DNA of 64,000 bases, from NCBI GenBank assembly GCA_947475875.1, contig CANJME010000006.1, forward strand, positions 93,951 through 157,950, given 5' to 3'. Made by a program: the position numbers and the translations under genes. The stretch is from Caulobacteraceae bacterium (GTDB taxonomy: Bacteria > Pseudomonadota > Alphaproteobacteria > Caulobacterales > Caulobacteraceae). Position 1 is the first letter of the stretch; the number at the start of each line of letters is the position of its first letter. The notes beneath the pieces were generated by a model, which saw only the letters and a program-made list of their open reading frames with translations, made no database searches and was not told where the DNA came from. Shown here piece after piece: positions 54,353 to 62,216 of the stretch.

Positions 54353-55185
54353 CCCCGACCTGTCAGGCCGGTCCTATGAGGCCGCGGGCCAGAAGCCTGC
54401 CCAGGAGCTCCCGCGCGATCAAATCCCTGGGTGGCGAACCCGGGCGGCAGGCTTTTGCGGAACGCCGGCTCTTCCACGCAAACCTCGGACACCGCCTCCA
54501 GCATCAGTTCGGCCCAGGTGCGGACGATCACGCCGCAGGTGATGTGCAGCGAAGGGCCATCGCCCTTGGTCATGGCGTCGTGGATCTTGCCTCTCGGCAC
54601 ATAGGCGCAATCGCCGGGGCCGAGCACAAAAGTCTCAAGGGGATCCAGCCCCTCGACTTCCTCGCGCTGGAAGCCTTCGCCGCGATAGGGCGAATCGACC
54701 TGGTCATAGAGCCGCCAGGTCTTTTCGCCCTCGATCTGCAGGATGAAGACGTCGTGCTTGTCGTAGTGGGTGTGGAAGCCCTGGTTGCTGGGCGGCGTCA
54801 GATAGACGTTGGTCTGGACGTGACAGGAAAAGATACGCTCGAGCGACTGGCAAAAGTCGGCAAGCGTCAGGTCCTGCTGGTGCAGCTGGTTGAGGATGAT
54901 GGTCGCGCCCTTGCGGTAGAGCTGGGCGACCGAGGCCCGGTCGATTGCCCCGCCCGAGGTGACATAAGCGTCCTCGGAGATATCGCGGGCGGCGTTGGCC
55001 ATGACCAGCATGCCTTCGCGCAGGTCCCGCTCGGCGACGATGCGGTCGACGGCGGCGATCGAGAGCAGGCCCTTGAAGCGATCGGGATCGCCATGATGCA
55101 CAATGACCGAGGTCTGCTCGTAGACGTCCTCCATGAACCGCTGGGCCTTGTCGCCGAGCAGCCACGTGATTGGATCGTCAGGCAA
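54349..55185 (-). CDS. JmjC/cupin-like Fe(II) 2-oxoglutarate hydroxylase (3' end probably frameshifted)
   Basis: 278 residues from a TTG at 55183-55185; no better start lies between it and an upstream in-frame stop. The 2-His-1-Asp triad is visible: H140 and D142 in GFHTHYDKHDVF and H202 in YVPRGKIHDAM, with the lysine-containing EGEKTWRLY after the first pair. This matches cupin-4/ROXA-type JmjC oxygenases that hydroxylate Arg, His or Asn/Asp side chains. Removing one G near 54407 restores a leucine-rich end (RAELLGRLLARGLIGPA) closing at 54363; as read, the last 25 residues look artificial. It follows the repeat-peptide gene. Confidence 0.78.
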   Translation of the reverse strand: MPDDPITWLLGDKAQRFMEDVYEQTSVIVHHGDPDRFKGLLSIAAVDRIVAERDLREGMLVMANAARDISEDAYVTSGGAIDRASVAQLYRKGATIILNQLHQQDLTLADFCQSLERIFSCHVQTNVYLTPPSNQGFHTHYDKHDVFILQIEGEKTWRLYDQVDSPYRGEGFQREEVEGLDPLETFVLGPGDCAYVPRGKIHDAMTKGDGPSLHITCGVIVRTWAELMLEAVSEVCVEEPAFRKSLPPGFATQGFDRAGAPGQASGPRPHRTGLTGRG

Positions 55186-55211
55186 TGTGAAGCCGGAGAT
55201 GTCCGGTAAGC

Positions 55212-56033
55212 CTATCTGCCGGACCGGCCGTATCCGGCCGTATCCGACGAGTCGCTATCGGTTCGGCCGGTGCGCGTGCCCCGGCCATTGCCGGCGGTGT
55301 CGGACGAATCGCCATCGGTCAGGCCGGTGCGGCGGCTGCCACGGCCGTTGCCGGCGGTGTCGGAGGAATCGCCATCGGTCAGGCCGGTGCGGCGGCTTCC
55401 GCGACCATTGCCGGCGACGTCTGACGAGTCGCCATCGGTCAGGCCGCTGCGGCTCGAGCCCCGGCCATTGCCGGCGGTGTCGGACGAGTCGGCGTCGGTC
55501 AGGCCCGAGCGGCGGGCGCCGCGGCCATTGCCGGCGGTGTCGGTCGAGTCTGAGTCGGTCAGGCCGGTGCGACGGGTGCCCCTGCCGTTGCCGGCGGTGT
55601 CGGTGGAGTCAGAGTCGGTGATGCCGGTGCGCGAGGTCGTGCCCCGTCCATTGCCGGCGGTGTCGGAGGAATCGCCGTCGGTCAGGCCGGTGCGGCGTCC
55701 GCGCCCGTTGCCGGCCGTATCGCTTGTGTCGCTGTCGGTCAGTCCGGTCCGGCTCGCGCTACGGCCCTGGCCATGGTTTGCGGTATCAGAGCTATCGGCG
55801 TCGGTGACCCCGGTGCGGCCGTGGTTGGCGGTGTCACTGGAGTCCCCGTCGGTACGACCGGTGGCGCGTCCGCGTCCGTTACCGGCGGTGTCGGTTTAAT
55901 CGCTGTCGGTGCGGCCGGAACCCTTTTGGGCCTGCGCCTTGCCGGTGATCGCCCCGGTGGCGCTGCCGGCGACGGCGACGCCGCCCAGGATGCGGGCGAC
56001 GAACGAACGCCGGTCCAGATTTTTCTTCGACAT
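55212..56033 (-). pseudogene. Tat-signal multi-repeat peptide gene interrupted by an in-frame TAA
   Basis: The ATG at 56031-56033 follows a strong gggggag ribosome site and a good promoter. It encodes a Tat-type leader (MSKKNLDRRSFVARILGG, cleavage near AQAQ) and reaches TDSD, then TAA at 55896-55898: a 45-residue product. Past that codon the same frame stays open through twelve repeats to TAG at 55212-55214, closing GYGRSGR. No ATG, GTG or TTG restarts it. Repeat copies vary mostly at codon third positions (Ser tcg/tcc/tca/tct/agc; Asp gac/gat; Gly ggc/gga/ggg), showing protein-level selection on this frame. Either a recent nonsense change (TCA to TAA would fit the motif) or recoding. Confidence 0.75.
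55215..55898 (-). repeat. Twelve tandem degenerate repeats, mostly 60 bases each
   Basis: Read on the minus strand the units begin TD(S/G/A)DS(S/T)D and continue TAGNGRG-x-RR-(T/S)GL; unit length is 16-21 residues, and seven middle units are almost exactly 60 bases. Two units near the leader read TANHG instead of TAGNG. The array fills the minus-strand gene body; plus-strand frames across it are antisense shadows of the same period. It is not a CRISPR array: units abut without unique spacers. Confidence 0.9.
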
Positions 56034-56075
56034 GGGCTCCCCCAAAGTAACGCGTAAATGACGTCCCTAAGGTGC

Positions 56076-56106
56076 GATCCAGCGTCCCAGAGGGCTTCAA
56101 TGTCAA
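56076..56106 (-). promoter_or_regulatory. Housekeeping-type promoter of the repeat-peptide gene
   Basis: On the minus strand TTGACA (56101-56106) is followed after 17 bases by GCTGGATC (56076-56083), a near-perfect Caulobacter sigma-73 form (TTGACG...GCTANAWC). Transcription would start near 56069, about 36 bases before the ATG. Confidence 0.65.
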
Positions 56107-56382
56107 GTCGGATTGTACATCCAGCAAGACATTGTGCGATTATTTACACGGGATGGCCCCTAAGATTACCCCCCGTTTGCGGGGGCGAATACCTGATGGG
56201 CGAATATTGGCGTGCGGTATTCGCGCATGGCGCGACTCTCCTCTGGCCAGGTCCGGAAAGCCGCCCGATCTTGAATCCGGCCCGCCCAATCGCCACTTCA
56301 GTGAGGCGTCTCTGGCGGGACGCCGAAGCTTATCGGGCCCCGCCAGTCGCGCGGAGTCGCTTGGACCTTAAGGGCTTCGAAA
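56107..56382. other. Non-coding divergent region
   Basis: Lies between the repeat-peptide promoter and the Hsp20 gene. It is AT-richer than the genome near 56110-56180 and holds a small hairpin, ccccccgtttgcggggg (56169-56185). I see no family-like frame on either strand; the plus-strand frame across it is not convincing. Confidence 0.4.
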
Positions 56383-56811
56383 GTGAACAGGATTTTGCAT
56401 CTGGACAGCCCGTTTCTGCTGGGCTTCGAACCGACCAGGCTTCTCATCGAGCGCGTCGCCCAGGCCGCCGGCGAGACCTATCCGCCCTACAATGTCGAAG
56501 AGACAGCGGAGGATCGCGTGCGGATTTCCCTGGCGGTGGCCGGGTTCGCCGCCGGCGACCTCGACGTCCGCGTCGAGGATCGCCAGCTGATCGTCACCGG
56601 CAAGCGTGAAGCGCAGGCCGGCGAAGGCGAGCGGGCCTATCTGCATCGCGGCATCGCGGCGAGGGGTTTCACCCGCGCCTTTGTGCTCGCCGATGGGCTG
56701 GAGGTTGAGGCTGCGCGCCTCGAACACGGCCTTCTGCATATCGAGGTCTTCCGGCCGGAACCCGAAACCAGGTGTCGCCGGATACCGATCCAGACGGGGG
56801 CTTCGTCATGA
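56383..56811 (+). CDS. Small heat-shock protein Hsp20 (IbpA-like)
   Basis: 142 residues from a GTG at 56383. It opens LHLDSPFLLGFE, a standard IbpA-type start, and carries the alpha-crystallin domain (PPYNVEETAEDRVRISLAVAG to GLLHIEVFRPEPE). It holds unfolding proteins in the cytoplasm. The next gene, DUF1150, is its usual alphaproteobacterial neighbour. Confidence 0.9.
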   Translation: MNRILHLDSPFLLGFEPTRLLIERVAQAAGETYPPYNVEETAEDRVRISLAVAGFAAGDLDVRVEDRQLIVTGKREAQAGEGERAYLHRGIAARGFTRAFVLADGLEVEAARLEHGLLHIEVFRPEPETRCRRIPIQTGASS

Positions 56812-56866
56812 GGCCGCTGAACCGCCGGAAGACTGGGGCCCTATTTTTTACAAGGAGGTGGTCGTA

Positions 56867-57121
56867 ATGACACCGCAACTGACTCGTGAAGCCTTTGCCG
56901 CCCTTGGCGCCCCGGACCTGGTCTACGTGCGTCCGATCAAGGCCGCCGAGGTCCTCGCCGACACCCAGGTCGAGGCGGTCGAAGGTATCGCATTCGATCC
57001 CGATCAGGTGCTTTACGCCGTGCACCGCGCCGATGGCGCGCGTCTGGCGGTCATGTCCGACCGCGGTTCAGCCGTCGCGGCCGCCCTGGCGCATGAGTTG
57101 GCGCCGGTGTCGGTTCACTAG
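56867..57121 (+). CDS. DUF1150 family protein
   Basis: 84 residues from the ATG at 56867, with a near-perfect aaggaggtgg ribosome site. The body LVYVRPIKAAEVLADTQVE and LYAVHRADGARLAVMSDRG fits DUF1150, a short alphaproteobacterial family found with Hsp20. Function unknown. It overlaps the convergent ptsN by four bases. Confidence 0.85.
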   Translation: MTPQLTREAFAALGAPDLVYVRPIKAAEVLADTQVEAVEGIAFDPDQVLYAVHRADGARLAVMSDRGSAVAAALAHELAPVSVH

Positions 57122-57582
57122 GCGGCGGTAGGCCGCGCCGTCTGGAACAACAGAGCCCTGATCGCGTCGGCGCCGCTCGCGTAGCGGAGCTGGTTTCTCA
57201 GCTCCGTTGATCTGAAGATGCGTGAAACCTTGGCGAGCGCAGTCAGATGCCCCACTTCGGCGTCCGGTGGGCCCAGCAGCGCGAACAGCAAATCGACCGG
57301 CTTTTGATCGTCGGCGCCGAAATCGACCGGCGCTTCCAGCCGCACGAATATCCCATGAATACGGTCCAGTCCGCGCACCCGCGCGTGCGGGATGGCCACG
57401 CCGTGGCCGACGCCGGTCGACCCTTGTGTCTCGCGGCGCAGCAGGGCGTTGAGAACCGTCGAAGGTTTCAGGCCGAACTGACGGCCCGCGATCTCGGCCG
57501 CGATCGACAGGGCCTGCCTCTTGTCGGCCGCGCTGACCCGCTGGGCGATGGCTCCGGGGTCCAGGATGTCTTCGATGTCCAT
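57118..57582 (-). CDS. ptsN: Nitrogen phosphotransferase system EIIA (PtsN)
   Basis: 154 residues, a PTS EIIA-2 domain. The phospho-acceptor is H66 in GHGVAIPHARV. It takes phosphate from NPr and acts as a regulator of potassium/nitrogen and stress responses rather than sugar transport. It sits in the conserved rpoN-hpf-ptsN block, here with exoD between rpoN and hpf. Confidence 0.93.
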   Translation of the reverse strand: MDIEDILDPGAIAQRVSAADKRQALSIAAEIAGRQFGLKPSTVLNALLRRETQGSTGVGHGVAIPHARVRGLDRIHGIFVRLEAPVDFGADDQKPVDLLFALLGPPDAEVGHLTALAKVSRIFRSTELRNQLRYASGADAIRALLFQTARPTAA

Positions 57583-57676
57583 AGGGTCCTGAACTCTAGT
57601 GTCATCAACGCACAGTCACTGATCGCGGCCAGATAGCGCCACGATGCCGATTCGGCGAAGCGGCTATTCAGCCGTT

Positions 57677-58282
57677 CTAGCCGTTTCCGTTCGAAGAGCG
57701 CGTCCGCGCCGGATCGATCCAGCCGATATTGCCGTCCGGGCGCCGATATACCACTGACAATCCGTCGTGCGCGGCGTTTCTGAACACGATTGTTTGAGAA
57801 TCGGTCAGGTCGAGTTCCATGACGGCGCCGGACACCGTCAGGGTCTTAATCTGGGCGTCGGTCTCGGCGATGATCATGCGGGCCGGAGGACTGTGGTCCT
57901 CTTCCTCCCAGTGCTCGTCCTGGGCCTCATCATTGGCCCGGATGACGAAATAAGAGGCGGTTTCGGCGGCCTTGGCGCTGGCCGCCACGGCATGGCTGCG
58001 CAGGCGCTGCTTGTAGCGGCGGATACGCTTTTGCACCTTCTCCAGCGCACTGTCGAAGGCGAGGTGGGCGTCGCCCCCCAGGCCGTGACTGCGCAAGAGC
58101 TGGCCCGAAGCCAGCTGCACGGCGCAATCCACCCGGAAGGAATGACCCTCGCGGCTGACCACGACATCGGCGTCGCCGCCGCGATCGAAGTATTTTCCAA
58201 TACTGGTGGTGAGTTCGGAGGCGACTCGCGTCCGCAAAGCCTCTCCGACATCGACATGCTTGCCGGTTACCTGCACTTGCAT
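57677..58282 (-). CDS. hpf: Ribosome hibernation promoting factor, long form
   Basis: 201 residues from the ATG at 58280-58282. The N-terminal S30AE domain (about 1-105) contains VTGKHVDVGEALRTRV and the basic helix KRIRRYKQRLRSH; after an acidic linker, the C-terminal dimerisation domain (about 145-195) has ALSVVYRRPDGNIGWIDP-like sequence. It joins 70S ribosomes into inactive 100S dimers. Upstream of ptsN on the same strand. Confidence 0.92.
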   Translation of the reverse strand: MQVQVTGKHVDVGEALRTRVASELTTSIGKYFDRGGDADVVVSREGHSFRVDCAVQLASGQLLRSHGLGGDAHLAFDSALEKVQKRIRRYKQRLRSHAVAASAKAAETASYFVIRANDEAQDEHWEEEDHSPPARMIIAETDAQIKTLTVSGAVMELDLTDSQTIVFRNAAHDGLSVVYRRPDGNIGWIDPARTRSSNGNG

Positions 58283-58385
58283 AAGGGGTACTCCATCCCT
58301 GTCTACATGGGGAGTCAAGCGGCCCCTTATCAAGACCCGCGAAGAAGCCAATCAGTTCCCATGCATGTCAGAGGGAAACGGTGGG

Positions 58386-59021
58386 TCAGCCGCCGAAGAA
58401 GTTGATCAGGCCCTGGATCCCTAAGGCGATCTTGTGCCCGAAGAAGATCAAGAACCAGGCCGAGAGGCCCGTCATGGCATAGCCGATCAGGGCCAGAATG
58501 CCGTCGCGGTTGAACAGCGCCAGGGCGAAGACAGCCATGGTCAGGGCTGGCAGGCCGTGGATGAACGGGATCGGCAACATGATCACCAGGGCCAGGGCCG
58601 TGCAGATCAGGCCGATCAGCCGGTCGCCGACGGGGCCGAACAGGAAAGTGAGGCGGGGCCGTGACAGCCGCTCTGCCGCCTCGAAACGGGGCAGCACCTT
58701 TTCGATCACCTTGTCGAGGTTCTGGATGCTGACCGGCCGGTTGCGAATGCTGGCGGGAAGCCAGGGCGCGCCGAGGCCGATCGCGACCTGAGGCGCCAGG
58801 AACAGCAGCGGCAGGCCAAGGATGGTGGATACGCCCGGCGGCAGGGGCACGGCGGTGATCATGGCAAAGACGAACAGCACCACGCCGAACGAGCGGCGGC
58901 CAAACCGCACCATGATCTCGCCAATGGTGTCCACCGAAGCGGGATCTGCCACGACAAGCTCGCGCAATATCATCGACAGCGACTTGTTGCGGTCAGCGAT
59001 GGCGGAGGCGGCGAGAGGCAT
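58386..59021 (-). CDS. exoD: Exopolysaccharide synthesis protein ExoD family
   Basis: 211 residues from the ATG at 59019-59021. The PF06055 pattern is seen: an amphipathic N-terminal part (IGEIMVRFGRRSFGVVLFVFAM), the TAVPLPPGVSTILGLPLLFLA membrane segment and GLICTALALVIMLPIPFIHGLPA. Three or four membrane helices. Homologues affect exopolysaccharide in rhizobia; exact role unclear. Located between hpf and rpoN. Confidence 0.85.
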   Translation of the reverse strand: MPLAASAIADRNKSLSMILRELVVADPASVDTIGEIMVRFGRRSFGVVLFVFAMITAVPLPPGVSTILGLPLLFLAPQVAIGLGAPWLPASIRNRPVSIQNLDKVIEKVLPRFEAAERLSRPRLTFLFGPVGDRLIGLICTALALVIMLPIPFIHGLPALTMAVFALALFNRDGILALIGYAMTGLSAWFLIFFGHKIALGIQGLINFFGG

Positions 59022-59095
59022 AGGGTTCCGGTGGGCAGGCTCCAGCCAGACGCCTAGGGAGGGCGCCGAGTTCTGAAAACCTCTGAGTTGGAGAC

Positions 59096-60604
59096 TCAAC
59101 TGGCCACTTTCAACAGACGCCGCCGTTCGACGGAAGATGGAATCCGCATGGCCTCGCGATATTTCGCGACAGTGCGTCTTGCAATGTCCACCCCTGCCTC
59201 TTTGAGGATCTCGACGATGGCGTCGTCTGACAGCACGGCGTCGGCCGCGCGCTCGGCCTCAATCATCCATTTGATCTTGTGACGCACCGCTTCGGCGGAG
59301 TGGGCCTCGCCGCCGCTGGATGAAGCAATGGAGGCGGTGAAGAAGAATTTCAGCTCGAACATGCCGCGCGGCGTCGCCAGATATTTGTTTGAGGTCACCC
59401 GGCTGACGGTCGATTCGTGCATGCTGATGGCGTCGGCCACCGTCTTCAGATTGAGCGGCCGCAGGTGCTCGATGCCGAAGGCGAGGAACGCGTCCTGCTG
59501 GCGGACGATTTCGCTGGCGACCTTCAGCACTGTCTTGGCGCGCTGATCGAGGCTGCGGATCAGCCAGTTGGCCTGGGCCAGGCACTCGGAGACGAACATC
59601 TTGTCCTGGTCAGACCGCGCGCCGCCGGCCACCCGGGCGTGATAGCGCTGGTCGACCAGCAGCCGGGGCAGGGTGTCGCCGTTCAGTTCGACGTGCCAGA
59701 CGCCGCCGGCGCCTTCGCGGACAAACACATCGGGTGTGATCGGCGCCATTGGCTCGCCGCCGAAACAGGCGCCCGGACGGGGCGTCAGCGCCTTCAGTTC
59801 GCCGATCATGTCCTTAAGGTCTTCGTCGTCGACCTCGCAGGCGGCTTTCAGGCCCGCCATGTCGCGCCGGGCCAACAATTCGAGATTGGCGAGCAGGGCC
59901 GCCATGGCCGGATCGTAGCGGTTGCGCTCCTTCAGCTGCAGCATCAGGCATTCGGCCACGTCGCGGGCGAAGACGCCGGTGGGCTCAAAGCCCTGCAGGC
60001 AGGTCAGCACCGTTTCGATCAGGGAAAGGTCGCAGCCGAGGCGCTCGGCGATCTCGACAAGGTCGGCGCGCAGATACCCGCCCTCGTCTACGGCATCAAT
60101 GAGCACCGTGGCGACCGCGCGCTCGGCGCCGGAAAGGCCCGCCACCGCCAACTGGTCATGCAGATGGTCGCCCAGGGTCTTTTCATGAACCAGCCGGTCC
60201 TCGAAACCTTCGCCATCCGTGTCGAACGAGCCGCCCGAGCGGGCGCGCGACCAGTCGATCGCTCCGCCCGCCGATTCCGCCTGGGCTGCGTCGCCCGCAT
60301 CGCCCGTCGACCGGTCGCCCGGAGAGGCGCCATCGTAGAGATCGTCGTGGCGCACATCCATGTCGGCTTCCGCCGCCTGGCCCTGCTCGTAGTCGGCGTC
60401 GGGCGTGGAGGCTTCCGGCGCTGCGGCCTCGCCGTCACCGTCCGCATCGACGCGCGACAGAAGCGGATTTTTTTCCAGCTCGGTCTCGACGTATTCCTCA
60501 AGCTCCACGTTCGACAGTTGCAGCAGTTTGATCGCCTGCTGCAATTGCGGCGTGATGACCAGTCCCTGGCCTTGTCTGAGTTCGAGTCTGGGCCCAATGG
60601 CCAA
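59096..60604 (-). CDS. rpoN: RNA polymerase sigma-54 factor
   Basis: 502 residues. Region I QQAIKLLQLSNVELEEYVE at the start binds activators, an acidic region II (about 55-115) follows, then the core-binding domain and the C-terminal helix-turn-helix (HESTVSRVTSNKYLATPRG) and RpoN box (ARRTVAKYREAMRIPSS). It directs transcription of flagellar, stalk and nitrogen genes in Caulobacterales. Downstream of lptB in the usual order. Confidence 0.96.
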   Translation of the reverse strand: MAIGPRLELRQGQGLVITPQLQQAIKLLQLSNVELEEYVETELEKNPLLSRVDADGDGEAAAPEASTPDADYEQGQAAEADMDVRHDDLYDGASPGDRSTGDAGDAAQAESAGGAIDWSRARSGGSFDTDGEGFEDRLVHEKTLGDHLHDQLAVAGLSGAERAVATVLIDAVDEGGYLRADLVEIAERLGCDLSLIETVLTCLQGFEPTGVFARDVAECLMLQLKERNRYDPAMAALLANLELLARRDMAGLKAACEVDDEDLKDMIGELKALTPRPGACFGGEPMAPITPDVFVREGAGGVWHVELNGDTLPRLLVDQRYHARVAGGARSDQDKMFVSECLAQANWLIRSLDQRAKTVLKVASEIVRQQDAFLAFGIEHLRPLNLKTVADAISMHESTVSRVTSNKYLATPRGMFELKFFFTASIASSSGGEAHSAEAVRHKIKWMIEAERAADAVLSDDAIVEILKEAGVDIARRTVAKYREAMRIPSSVERRRLLKVAS

Positions 60605-60702
60605 GGGGTTTGCTCCGGCTGGCGCGGTTCTTGCTAGCCAGCCTTACGCAGCGGTTCCCAACCGATAGTTAATTCCGCAAGAAATCTTTGCCTCCGCAGG
60701 GC

Positions 60703-61449
60703 TCAGCCGAACCGGTCGCCCAGATAGACGCGGCGCACCTCGGGGCTGCGCAGCACCTCGCCGGGGGTGCCTTCGAACAGCACCTCGCCCGAGTGGATGA
60801 TCGAGGCCCGGTCGATGATCTTCAGCGTCTCGCGCACATTGTGGTCGGTGATCAGCACGCCCAGGCCCCGGCCCTTCAGGTATTTGATCACCTCGCCGAT
60901 GTCGGAAATCGCCATCGGGTCGATGCCGGCGAACGGCTCGTCGAGCAGGATGAAAGCCGGGTCGCTCGCCAGCGCCCGGGCGATTTCCACCCGCCGCCGC
61001 TCGCCGCCCGACAGAGATCCCGCCGGAGAATTGCGCAAATGATCGATGTGCAGTTCGGACAAGAGCTCGGTGACCTTGTCCCGGGCCTTGGCTTGGTTCT
61101 TCTCACGCAGTTCGACCACCGCCATGACGTTCTCGCCCACATTCATGCCCCGGAAGATCGAGGTTTCCTGCGGCAGGTATCCCAGGCCCATGCGTGCACG
61201 CTGGAACATCGGTTGCTGGGTAATCTCCATGCCGTCCAGGAAGATGCGGCCATAGTCCACCGGGATCAGGCCGGTGATCATGTAGAAACAGGTGGTCTTG
61301 CCCGCGCCGTTGGGGCCCAGCAGGCCCGCGACCTCGCCGCGTTTCAGGCTCAGTGACACGTTGCGCACCACGGCCCGGCCGCGGAACGACTTGCCGATAT
61401 CGCTCACCACCAGCCCGGCGGCGGCCGTCTCTGGAGCAAGAGCCGTCAT
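60703..61449 (-). CDS. lptB: LPS export ABC transporter ATP-binding protein LptB
   Basis: 248 residues from the ATG at 61447-61449. Walker A LLGPNGAGKTTCFY, signature GSLSGGERRRVEIARA, Walker B ILLDEPFAGIDP and the LptB-specific DHNVRETL H-loop region are intact. It powers LPS extraction from the inner membrane with LptF and LptG. It starts two bases after the lptA stop. Confidence 0.95.
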   Translation of the reverse strand: MTALAPETAAAGLVVSDIGKSFRGRAVVRNVSLSLKRGEVAGLLGPNGAGKTTCFYMITGLIPVDYGRIFLDGMEITQQPMFQRARMGLGYLPQETSIFRGMNVGENVMAVVELREKNQAKARDKVTELLSELHIDHLRNSPAGSLSGGERRRVEIARALASDPAFILLDEPFAGIDPMAISDIGEVIKYLKGRGLGVLITDHNVRETLKIIDRASIIHSGEVLFEGTPGEVLRSPEVRRVYLGDRFG

Positions 61450-61451
61450 GG

Positions 61452-62180
61452 TCAGCGGGGCGCCGAGGGAGGATATTTCCACTCGTCCAGCGAGACGAAG
61501 CCGTCGCGATTGACGTCATAGCGGGTGAACTGGGCGGCCGCATCGCTGGCGGGCGCCGGGGCCAGGGTCGGACGCCCGGCGGCAGGCTTGGCTTCGCTGG
61601 CCCGTTTGGCGTCCAGGGCCATGCCAAACTCGGCGCGGTCGAGGCGGTTGTCCTTGTTGGCGTCGGCGGTGCGGAACGGGCCATCCGACTGCTCGGGATA
61701 ATAGACCGTCTGCACATGGCCGGTCATTTCCGTGGCGTCGGTCTCGGTGTTGTAGACGATGCGGTCGGCGACGCTGACGTTCTTGCCCTGCACGGTGACA
61801 ACGCCGCCGCTGAAGGTAACCTGATTGCCGCCGTCCTCATAGACGGCGCTGTCGGCACGCACCGTGCGCTCGGGCGTGACGAAGAACACATTGCCGCGCG
61901 CTTCAAGCCGGGTGACGTCGCCGCAACGGCCGCGATCCTTCGCCTGGGTGGCGATCACCTGGTCGGCGCGCAGGCGCACGCGGTCCTGGGTGAAATCGGC
62001 CCGCCCCGAGAGGGTCTGCAGGCAGGTGTTCGGATCGATCTTGGTCTTGTCTGACTCAAACTTCATCGGCGCGCCGGGATCGAGCTTGTACTGCGATTGC
62101 GCCAGGCTGGCGGCGCTGATCCCGCTGGCCAGGACCAGGGCGACGGTCATCGCGGGGAGAGTTCTGCTGGCAAAGGTCAT
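61452..62180 (-). CDS. lptA: LptA-type LPS transport protein with two C-terminal EF-hands
   Basis: 242 residues. Signal peptide (to about residue 27, ASLAQ), an OstA/LptA domain (about 38-155: CLQTLSGRADFTQDRVRLRA, LEARGNVFFVTPERTVRAD). The C-terminal tail adds two canonical EF-hand loops, 173-184 (DANKDNRLDRAE) and 222-233 (DVNRDGFVSLDE), separated by an Ala/Pro linker. LptA bridges LPS through the periplasm. The calcium-binding tail is not part of standard LptA. Confidence 0.88.
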   Translation of the reverse strand: MTFASRTLPAMTVALVLASGISAASLAQSQYKLDPGAPMKFESDKTKIDPNTCLQTLSGRADFTQDRVRLRADQVIATQAKDRGRCGDVTRLEARGNVFFVTPERTVRADSAVYEDGGNQVTFSGGVVTVQGKNVSVADRIVYNTETDATEMTGHVQTVYYPEQSDGPFRTADANKDNRLDRAEFGMALDAKRASEAKPAAGRPTLAPAPASDAAAQFTRYDVNRDGFVSLDEWKYPPSAPR

Positions 62181-62216
62181 AGCGGAAAGACTCTCATCGC
62201 CTGAGGGGAGACCAGG

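Noticed and set aside
55201..55898. CRISPR-like array
   Set aside because: 60-base units abut with no unique spacers, and the repeats are coding and degenerate.
55270..55899. Plus-strand Pro/Arg/Ser-repeat protein of about 209 residues
   Set aside because: It is the antisense shadow of the minus-strand repeat array; codon variation, the ribosome site and the promoter support the minus frame.
56270..56290. Heat-shock (sigma-32) promoter cttgaa...cccaat before Hsp20
   Set aside because: The spacer is only nine bases, too short for a sigma-32 site.
56058..56609. Plus-strand frame of 183 codons across the Hsp20 upstream region
   Set aside because: No homology, Arg/Pro-rich, and it overlaps the true Hsp20 frame.
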